Notes under the pieces: model-generated
What the model saw: only the letters and a program-made list of their open reading frames with translations
Databases searched by the model: none
What the model was told of the DNA's origin: nothing
Position numbers and translations under genes: made by a program
NCBI GenBank assembly: GCA_047617105.1
Contig: JBLGCB010000197.1
Location: 1 to 11,573 of the forward strand
Reading direction: 5' to 3'
DNA: 11,573 nt
Source of the DNA: JABSOG01 sp047617105
GTDB lineage: Bacteria; Pseudomonadota; Gammaproteobacteria; Enterobacterales; Alteromonadaceae
Part shown: positions 6,511 through 11,573 of the stretch, in pieces
How the letters are laid out: each line of letters opens with the position of its first letter
Position numbering within the stretch: position 1 is the stretch's first letter

Positions 6511-6549
6511 GTAATTATTCAGCGCACTTTAAGCACGCTGAACAATTAC
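6511..6549 (+). other. Intergenic hairpin with ATTCAGCG/CGCTGAA arms
   Basis: GTAATTATTCAGCG (6511-6524) pairs with CGCTGAACAATTAC (6536-6549) with one mismatch around an 11-nt loop. It starts 7 nt after the 159-aa gene's stop and ends just before the AGGAG (6552-6556) of the next gene. No T-run follows. The right arm shares TAAGCACGCTGAA (6530-6542) with 3058-3070 upstream of the small membrane protein gene. Confidence 0.5.
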
Positions 6550-6562
6550 ACAGGAGAAAATA

Positions 6563-8476
6563 ATGCTAGCAGATTACTACAATCGTCATCAGTCACAGCC
6601 AAACACTGAAAAGGTGCTGTTTCGGGCAGGCAAAGGTCTGCAAAGTGCCGAACTCAATGAGATCCAATCACAAGCTTATGACCAGACCCAAGGGGTGGCA
6701 GATGCCTTGTTTAAAGAAGGCCACCTCATTGCTGATGGTCAGGTGGTGTTTCAGTCTGAGCAAGCCCCAGACGCAGTACTGATTGAAGCCGGTAAAGTGT
6801 ATCTGCGCGGCATGGTCAGAGACGTGGCCCAGGCGCAGTTATCTGTGCCGATGGATCAATTGGTCGATGTCGGTGTCTGGTTAACCACCAGCACAGTGAC
6901 CGAGGTACAAGACGGCAGCTTGCGCGACCCAGCTAACGGCACCCGTAATTACGGTGAACCTGGTGCGGCACGCCAGCTGTATAGCTGTTTATGGGGATTG
7001 CCAGATCACAATCCTAACCCTGAGGCAGACGATGATAATCCGGGCGATTTCTTCCCGGTGCATAAAATTGATAACGGGGTTTTAAGGGTTAAACAACCGC
7101 CACCACAACTGGATGGTATCACTGTAGCGCTGGCCCGTTATGACAAAGAATCGAATGGTTCTTATGTGGTGAATGGCCTCAGAGCATTGTTTTTAACTCA
7201 GGATATTAACGACCAGCATTTTACCCTCAGCGAAGGTAAAGCCCATGTCGATGGTTTCGAAATATCACTGAAATCTGCGGTGCGCAAGTCATTTGTCGGC
7301 GACCCGGATTTACAGTCGGTGGATTCTGAATCTCATCAATTTCGTGGTGATGGCGATGGCAAAATGCGGGTTATCCTCTCACATACGCCACTGGCAGCTG
7401 TGACCAAGGTCAATGGCGCGATTGAGAAAACCGTTAACTTGCAACGAGGACTGAGCAGCGCCGATCCGCTGCCAGATATTTCGGTGTACGCTATCGAAAC
7501 CATTAAGCAGGGGGCCACGACGTATGTGGCTGGCACTGATTTTGATTTGGCCAATGATACCGTCAACTGGAGCCGTCCAGGCGCAGAACCGGTGTCTGGC
7601 AGTAGTTATCAGGTGAAATATCGCTATCGGGCAGATATTGTCATTGAGGACCAAGGCGAAGATGGCTTTACTGTCGCTGGTTTGGTTGAAGATGAGGTAT
7701 TGTTTGTTGATTACGACTTCAAACTGCCGCGCATCGATTTACTGACCTTAGACCCAGAGGGCGTGGTCCGCCGTATCAGTGGGATTTCACATCAGTGGCA
7801 ACCATCAGCACCGGCATTACCGCAAGGGCAACTGGCATTGGCGAGCATTGAGCAACATTGGTCGCAAAATACCAAACCCGCAGTGGTGAATCAGGCGACC
7901 CGTGTGGTGGCGATGGCAGAAATTGAATCGATGCAGCAGCAAATCAGTGACTTGTTTGATTTGGTGGCGATGGAGCGTTTGCGTAACGATGCCAATCTTG
8001 ATGCCCCGGTGGCGAAAAAAGGTGTCTTTGTTGACCCCTTTCTTGATGATGATTTACGCGATAAAGGTGCGGTGCAAACGGCGGCGATTATTGCTGGTGA
8101 GCTGATGTTGCCTATTCAGGGCACTGTTGAACAGATTGGCCTCACCGTCCACACCGCCCAGACCTTGCCGTATACCTTAGAGCCGGTATTGGTTCAGGCA
8201 ATGAAAACCGCCAGCATGAAAGTGAATCCGTATCATGCGTTTGAACCCTTGCCTGCGCTAGTAACATTGGGCCCTGCACACGATCGCTGGACCCAGAGCG
8301 AAGGTGATTGGAGCGGCGTGATCACCGCCCGGTTTATGTTGCAAGGCAGTGGTAATCCCACCAGTTTCGGTGAAGTGTTGGCCCAGCGTAGTGTGGGTTT
8401 TTCACTGAGTGACTTTAAGCCCAATGAAGCCCTCGTCAGCGTCATCTTCGATGGCATTACCGTTACAGCGGTATAG
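6563..8476 (+). CDS. DUF4815-like phage structural protein
   Basis: This large 637-aa protein is predicted to be a tail or baseplate-associated structural component. The N-terminal signature YYNRHQSQPNTEKVLFRAGK followed by GLQSAELNEIQS (residues 5-36) is what I associate with DUF4815 proteins of tailed phages. A middle beta-domain (about residues 268-366) contains YVAGTDFDLANDTVNWSRPG and ends VKYRYRA, a recurring phage fold. A helical linker (about 445-480, including EIESMQQQISDLFDLVAMER) precedes a C-terminal beta region starting FVDPFLDDDLRDKG. There are no catalytic motifs or signal peptide. AGGAG (6552-6556) at 6-nt spacing is the strongest ribosome site of the late genes, which fits a protein made in quantity. 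In several phages I recall this architecture as one chain of about 1000 aa. Here it stops at 637 aa, and the next gene looks like the remainder. The exact place in the tail is unknown. Confidence 0.8.
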   Translation: MLADYYNRHQSQPNTEKVLFRAGKGLQSAELNEIQSQAYDQTQGVADALFKEGHLIADGQVVFQSEQAPDAVLIEAGKVYLRGMVRDVAQAQLSVPMDQLVDVGVWLTTSTVTEVQDGSLRDPANGTRNYGEPGAARQLYSCLWGLPDHNPNPEADDDNPGDFFPVHKIDNGVLRVKQPPPQLDGITVALARYDKESNGSYVVNGLRALFLTQDINDQHFTLSEGKAHVDGFEISLKSAVRKSFVGDPDLQSVDSESHQFRGDGDGKMRVILSHTPLAAVTKVNGAIEKTVNLQRGLSSADPLPDISVYAIETIKQGATTYVAGTDFDLANDTVNWSRPGAEPVSGSSYQVKYRYRADIVIEDQGEDGFTVAGLVEDEVLFVDYDFKLPRIDLLTLDPEGVVRRISGISHQWQPSAPALPQGQLALASIEQHWSQNTKPAVVNQATRVVAMAEIESMQQQISDLFDLVAMERLRNDANLDAPVAKKGVFVDPFLDDDLRDKGAVQTAAIIAGELMLPIQGTVEQIGLTVHTAQTLPYTLEPVLVQAMKTASMKVNPYHAFEPLPALVTLGPAHDRWTQSEGDWSGVITARFMLQGSGNPTSFGEVLAQRSVGFSLSDFKPNEALVSVIFDGITVTAV

Positions 8477-8513
8477 GCTCTGTACTGATATAGGTTTTTG
8501 TTTTGCTTTGCTC

Positions 8514-8564
8514 TTCTCTGTGTTCCTCTGTGGCCTCTGTGCCTCTGTGGTGTCTGAAAAGAAC
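8514..8564 (+). repeat. CTCTGTG-type intergenic repeat, copy 1
   Basis: A low-complexity run of CCTCTGTG units with 8-9 nt period begins 38 nt after the DUF4815-like gene's stop and ends in AAAAGAAC. It matches copy 2 at 9891-9942 in the same orientation over its whole length, with a few substitutions and single-base indels. GCTCTGT (8477-8483) and ACAGAGC (8563-8569) form an inverted repeat around it. Repeats of this style occur, from memory, between genes in many unrelated bacteria and have no settled function. Minus-strand frames across it are artefacts. Confidence 0.7.
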
Positions 8565-8636
8565 AGAGCGGCAAACCTAGCAGGTTAACTTAGTCACTAT
8601 TTATTTCCACTAGTCTAGACCCAGCGGAGCAACAAC

Positions 8637-9854
8637 ATGACAATTCAAGCAAGTCCCATAGGTATTGCCGCAGGCCAGTTTTCTGTGCCAGCCGATATTC
8701 CTGCGGGCACCAAATCGGTGGTGTTTAATGGGGCTGATGGCTCTCGAGCCGAAGCCTTATATACCGGTAGCAGTAAAATTGAGACCGCGAAATTAGGTCG
8801 ACTGATCACCACCGCCAGAGGATTCGAACCGCTGGCACAAACCTTTACCCTCGAAGCTGCTCGTCAAATTGCGGCGGTTGAAGTGTATTTCACTCAGCTG
8901 GGTTCAAGCCCAATTAGAGTGCAAATTCGTGAGATGACCACGGGATTGCCTAACCAGGAAATCCTGGCACAATCTAGCTTAGACGCAAATCAACTGACAC
9001 TTGATGGTGCCAGTCAATTTGCTTTTACCCCGGTGCATCTTAATGCCGATCAAGAATATGCCATTGTGCTGCTGACTGACGATGTTGATTATGAGGTTGC
9101 GGTTGCCGAGGTTGGTCAGCTTGATCAGAACCAGGGTTGGGTGACCAGCCAGCCGTATCAGGTGGGGGTGTTGCTGTCTTCCAGCAATGGCCAGACTTGG
9201 ACTGCTCATCAGAATACCGACTTAGCGTTTAATCTGCTGGCGGCGAAATTTAGCCAGACCAGTGTCCAGGTACCTTTGGGCACCGCGATGGTGGCAGACG
9301 TCAGTGATTTATTGCTGTTGGCGGGCATTGAACGACCAACAGTAGGCAGTGATGTGCAAATCGTGGCTACCACGACATCGGGCACTAAGTATCGGTTGCA
9401 AGAAGACAGGCCGCTAAATCTGCCCACCCGTTTAATCGATGATGTGCTCACTGACCCGGAAACCATCTTGCCTGGCCTGAGTCTACTGGGCGAAATCCGT
9501 GGCAGTGAACAGTTTAGTCCGGTGATTTATCCTGGTATTCAACTGGCCAAAGGTAAGTTAGATGAAACGGCCGAATATATCAGTCGTGCCTTTGCCAGTG
9601 GCGATAACGCCACCATCAAAGTCACCTTTGACGCGATTGTACCGGGTCAGGCCAATGTCGCGGTGTTTGCTGATATTGATGATGAATGGCAAGCGTTGAC
9701 GTTAGACAACAGTTCACCGGTCGAAGGTGGCTGGTTAGAGTTGGCGTTTAGCTTGGCCGACACCTCTACCGAGTTGGTGCGCATTAAGCTGGTATTGTCT
9801 GGCAATGCCCAAGACCGACCACGGGTGCGACGTTTGCGGGCCATTTCGATTTAA
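8637..9854 (+). CDS. Phage structural protein resembling the C-terminal part of DUF4815-type proteins
   Basis: This 405-aa beta-rich protein has no signal peptide or membrane segment. The N-terminal module FSVPADIPAGTKSVVFNGAD (residues 16-35) with GSRAEALYTG is followed by FEPLAQTFTLEAARQIAAVE (62-81), VYFTQLGSSPIRVQIRE and GLPNQEIL. This is the D/E-PLAQTF module that, in large phage DUF4815-type proteins as I recall them, continues the same chain. The second half (about residues 190-405) has jelly-roll-like strands (LNLLAAKFSQTSV; TIKVTFDAIVPGQANVAVFA; ending PRVRRLRAISI). It therefore probably assembles with the 637-aa protein from the preceding gene. It has its own ATG and GGAG (8626-8629) at 7-nt spacing, so it is translated separately rather than being a frameshifted tail. 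A role in a carbohydrate-binding or fibre-anchoring part of the tail is possible but not shown. Confidence 0.75.
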   Translation: MTIQASPIGIAAGQFSVPADIPAGTKSVVFNGADGSRAEALYTGSSKIETAKLGRLITTARGFEPLAQTFTLEAARQIAAVEVYFTQLGSSPIRVQIREMTTGLPNQEILAQSSLDANQLTLDGASQFAFTPVHLNADQEYAIVLLTDDVDYEVAVAEVGQLDQNQGWVTSQPYQVGVLLSSSNGQTWTAHQNTDLAFNLLAAKFSQTSVQVPLGTAMVADVSDLLLLAGIERPTVGSDVQIVATTTSGTKYRLQEDRPLNLPTRLIDDVLTDPETILPGLSLLGEIRGSEQFSPVIYPGIQLAKGKLDETAEYISRAFASGDNATIKVTFDAIVPGQANVAVFADIDDEWQALTLDNSSPVEGGWLELAFSLADTSTELVRIKLVLSGNAQDRPRVRRLRAISI

Positions 9855-9890
9855 GGATTGAGCCATTAAATAACATTCCCAAAAATCTTT

Positions 9891-9942
9891 TTCTCTGCGT
9901 TGCCTCTGCGTCCTCTGTGACTCTGTGGTAGTCGCAAAGAAC
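9891..9942 (+). repeat. CTCTGTG-type intergenic repeat, copy 2
   Basis: Same element and orientation as at 8514-8564, starting 37 nt after the stop of the 405-aa gene and ending in AAAGAAC. The internal units are CTCTGCG, CTCTGCG, CTCTGTG and CTCTGTGG. It differs from copy 1 by scattered substitutions, so the two are diverged copies and not a recent duplication of a gene-plus-repeat block (the genes before them are unrelated in sequence). Confidence 0.7.
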
Positions 9943-10016
9943 GAAGCCAATTGTTATCCAGTGTGATCGGTGCCTTAATTTGGCAGTAAACGGTGATTTT
10001 CTGTTGTTTCACACAT

Positions 10017-10055
10017 GAATGATGGGTTTCGCTGCGCTCTACGCCATCCTACGGG
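10017..10055. repeat. REP-like palindromic element
   Basis: GATGG (10021-10025) and CCATC (10044-10048) flank a GCTGCGC core (GATGGGTTTCGCTGCGCTCT then ACGCCATCCTACGG). The GATGGGTTTCGCTGCGCT...CCATCCTACG pattern resembles a REP-type repeat scattered between genes of many proteobacteria. It lies in the 258-bp gap between the 405-aa and 68-aa genes, right after CTCTGTG copy 2. No tyrosine transposase (RAYT) gene is in the window. Confidence 0.55.
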
Positions 10056-10112
10056 GGCTTATTTAATGGGCAGCATACCATCAATTAAAATTAACCCACA
10101 AGAGGTGCCATT

Positions 10113-10319
10113 ATGGCTGATCCAACCACGGCAAACCGGGTTTATCCCAAACCCCATCCTGACAATACCTTGTTAAACGACGTTCAGCGCCTGAGTCAGG
10201 CGTTTGACATGATTGACGCTGATATCTCAGCGGCCGAAGCGCGTGAAGCGCAGGTGAATGAAAGATTACGTCGCGTGCGTCTCAATACCCTGCTCAACGA
10301 AAACCTGTTTTTAGTCTAG
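10113..10319 (+). CDS. Small tail-fibre-region protein
   Basis: This 68-aa protein has no signal peptide or membrane segment. It starts MADPTTANRVYPKPHPDNTL and continues LLNDVQRLSQAFDMIDADIS, then an Ala/Glu/Arg-rich helix (about residues 40-58, AAEAREAQVNERLRRVRL). The P-x-PHPDN-x-L-x-x-DV-x-RL-x-x-A pattern is one I associate with short proteins or N-terminal segments just before phage fibre genes, where a helix starts a trimeric coiled coil. AGAGG (10101-10105) at 7-nt spacing supports the start. The gene is 44 nt upstream of the fibre-like gene. It may be a fibre-base adaptor or a small structural peptide. The function is not established from sequence. Confidence 0.6.
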   Translation: MADPTTANRVYPKPHPDNTLLNDVQRLSQAFDMIDADISAAEAREAQVNERLRRVRLNTLLNENLFLV

Positions 10320-10363
10320 TCAAACAGTCACAGTCCGATATATAAAATATTATAGGAAAACTC

Positions 10364-11573
10364 ATGGCAACGCTTAATAGCGCAATCCAGGCGCTCGTCG
10401 ATAATTTACACGGCAAAATGACGGACAATGATCCGGCAAATCGGCTTACCGCCGAAGATCAATCGCTGGTGACCAGCGCTATTAGCAAGTTGTCTGAGCA
10501 CACCAGCTGGGAACTTGCATTAGTGGCAGTTGCCGAAGGACAGTTAATAGATGCAGGCCAGACACTAACAGACAGTGTGACCCCTGTGATAGATAGCTTA
10601 AACACCGCGGCTACTGATGTCACCACCGCAAAAGACACCTTGGTGGGTCAGACCACCAATTTGGCCCAGCTAAAACAAGCCAGTGATGACGTTCAGGCGA
10701 TGCTGGATAATTTTACTGACGCCAGTTTGGCCGAATTCACCAATAAGGTAGCGGGTTCACCTAAAACCGTCTTTGGTGTGCAGCCGATAGAAACCAGCGG
10801 TCAGGGGCTTGAAAATCAGCGGGCACCAACGGCATTTTCGGTATATGACAGTGATGGCGAATCTTATGTAGTACGCCCTTGTTATCACACGGCTGGCACT
10901 GAAACTGAATGGGCAAAACTTGAAACATTAAAGTTGCGTGGTGATGGTGGCGGTAAAGAGGTATTGGGCTTTCATTATGTGCATTTTCATACCTTTGATG
11001 CTTCACCTCAGACTTATGTTTTTCAATATGGTGCCAGTGCGATATTGCCGTTGGCGGGTAAGAACGACAGTGAGGGCATGAACTATGTTAGGCTTTTCAG
11101 CACCCAGTCGACCGCTTCAAGCGCATGGGCTGATTATGCTGGTATCTATGTTTTACACCCTGGCAGCAATATTGGCAGCGAGTCAATCACCAAACCAAAA
11201 AGGTTGATTGGTGCCACAGACCAATGGGGCATCCCCACTTCAACATTCCATTTTTGGAATGATGTTGGCGTGCTTTATGACAATATGCGCCACTGTGTCA
11301 CCATGGTTGATGATACTACTGGTACCCTGATTCAAAAATATAGTGATGGCAATGTCGATACCCAAATCGCCATTGCAGATTCTGCGGAGTTGCAGGCTTA
11401 TGTTGACGCTGGCGACTTTACCGTGGTGAAATTTATTAACCACCTGTTGCAATGGCCTTTTGGCAACCGCCGTTCTGATACCGCCGAAGTGGCCATGGCG
11501 GTGAGTCATGAATCGGATTGTCATGGTTATTATGGCAAGCTTGGGGATACCGTGAGAATGGGCGGCAGTATGT
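10364..11573 (+). CDS. Tail-fibre-like protein, partial (runs off right edge)
   Basis: An ATG at 10364 with AGGAAA (10354-10359) upstream opens a frame that stays open for 403 codons to the end of the window, so the 3' end is missing. Residues 1 to about 125 are helical and rich in Ala, Thr and Asp (for example TLTDSVTPVIDSLNTAATDV), consistent with a fibre-shaft or coiled-coil attachment domain. About residues 150-195 form a short beta domain (FSVYDSDGESYVVRPCYHTA, then EWAKLETLKLRGDGGG) like those linking shaft to tip in tail fibres. The rest (from about 198) is beta-rich with many His, Tyr and Trp residues and matches no family I can name. Position at the end of the baseplate block and after the 68-aa gene suggests a receptor-binding fibre. 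The part after the edge should carry the C-terminal tip, and a chaperone gene may follow. Confidence 0.7.
   Translation, partial: MATLNSAIQALVDNLHGKMTDNDPANRLTAEDQSLVTSAISKLSEHTSWELALVAVAEGQLIDAGQTLTDSVTPVIDSLNTAATDVTTAKDTLVGQTTNLAQLKQASDDVQAMLDNFTDASLAEFTNKVAGSPKTVFGVQPIETSGQGLENQRAPTAFSVYDSDGESYVVRPCYHTAGTETEWAKLETLKLRGDGGGKEVLGFHYVHFHTFDASPQTYVFQYGASAILPLAGKNDSEGMNYVRLFSTQSTASSAWADYAGIYVLHPGSNIGSESITKPKRLIGATDQWGIPTSTFHFWNDVGVLYDNMRHCVTMVDDTTGTLIQKYSDGNVDTQIAIADSAELQAYVDAGDFTVVKFINHLLQWPFGNRRSDTAEVAMAVSHESDCHGYYGKLGDTVRMGGSM

Noticed and set aside
8514..8564. CCTCTGTG units as a small CRISPR-like array
   Set aside because: Units are 8-9 nt with no spacers of 26-40 nt and no cas genes; it is a simple intergenic repeat.
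8233..8574. Minus-strand frame encoding an RHRGHRGTQRR-like stretch over the CTCTGTG repeat
   Set aside because: The peptide is only the translation of the low-complexity repeat and the antisense of the 637-aa gene's end.

Overview
The window looks like a gammaproteobacterial chromosome carrying a contractile-tail (myovirus-type) prophage or a phage-tail-like particle (tailocin) locus. Codon style, moderate base composition and the chromosomal repeats in the gaps suggest a marine genus such as Shewanella, but that is inference. No rRNA, tRNA, integrase, transposase gene or CRISPR array is visible.

Layout. Bases 1-1815 hold an AT-rich two-gene cassette: a HipA-type kinase with an intact catalytic loop, overlapped by ATGA with a 289-aa partner of unknown family. 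Bases 1816-2410 are a long non-coding gap rich in dyad symmetry: a 36-nt hairpin, a cluster of CAATT half-sites ending in a 22-bp palindrome, and a doubtful 30-codon ORF. From 2411 to the right edge all genes lie on the + strand. The order is a zinc-finger Q-type late antiterminator, a small membrane-anchored coiled-coil protein, baseplate protein J, baseplate protein I with a long repeat-bearing C-terminal extension, and a 159-aa tail-associated protein. These are followed by a 637-aa DUF4815-like structural protein, a 405-aa protein that looks like the detached second half of that architecture, a 68-aa protein, and a fibre-like protein (403 codons visible) that runs off the right edge.

How the genes fit together. 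Q would let transcription run into the structural genes. J and I build the baseplate wedge and attach the receptor-binding apparatus encoded by the genes after them. The order regulator, small membrane protein, J, I, fibre resembles R-pyocin-type loci, and no head, portal, terminase or integrase gene is visible. The spike (V) and gp25-like (W) genes that usually precede J are missing from this window. Sheath, tube, tape measure and lysis genes, if present, must lie outside it.

Unusual points. The gaps between structural genes are wide for a phage late operon and hold what look like host intergenic repeats: a 68-bp near-palindrome, two CTCTGTG-type repeats each starting 37-38 nt after a stop codon, a REP-like element and two related ATTCAG hairpins. 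This suggests long residence in the chromosome. The tail protein I carries four copies of an unrecognised W-G-WD-R-W module at about 82-residue spacing. These repeats, the kinase cassette and the split DUF4815 pair are the best candidates for something undescribed.
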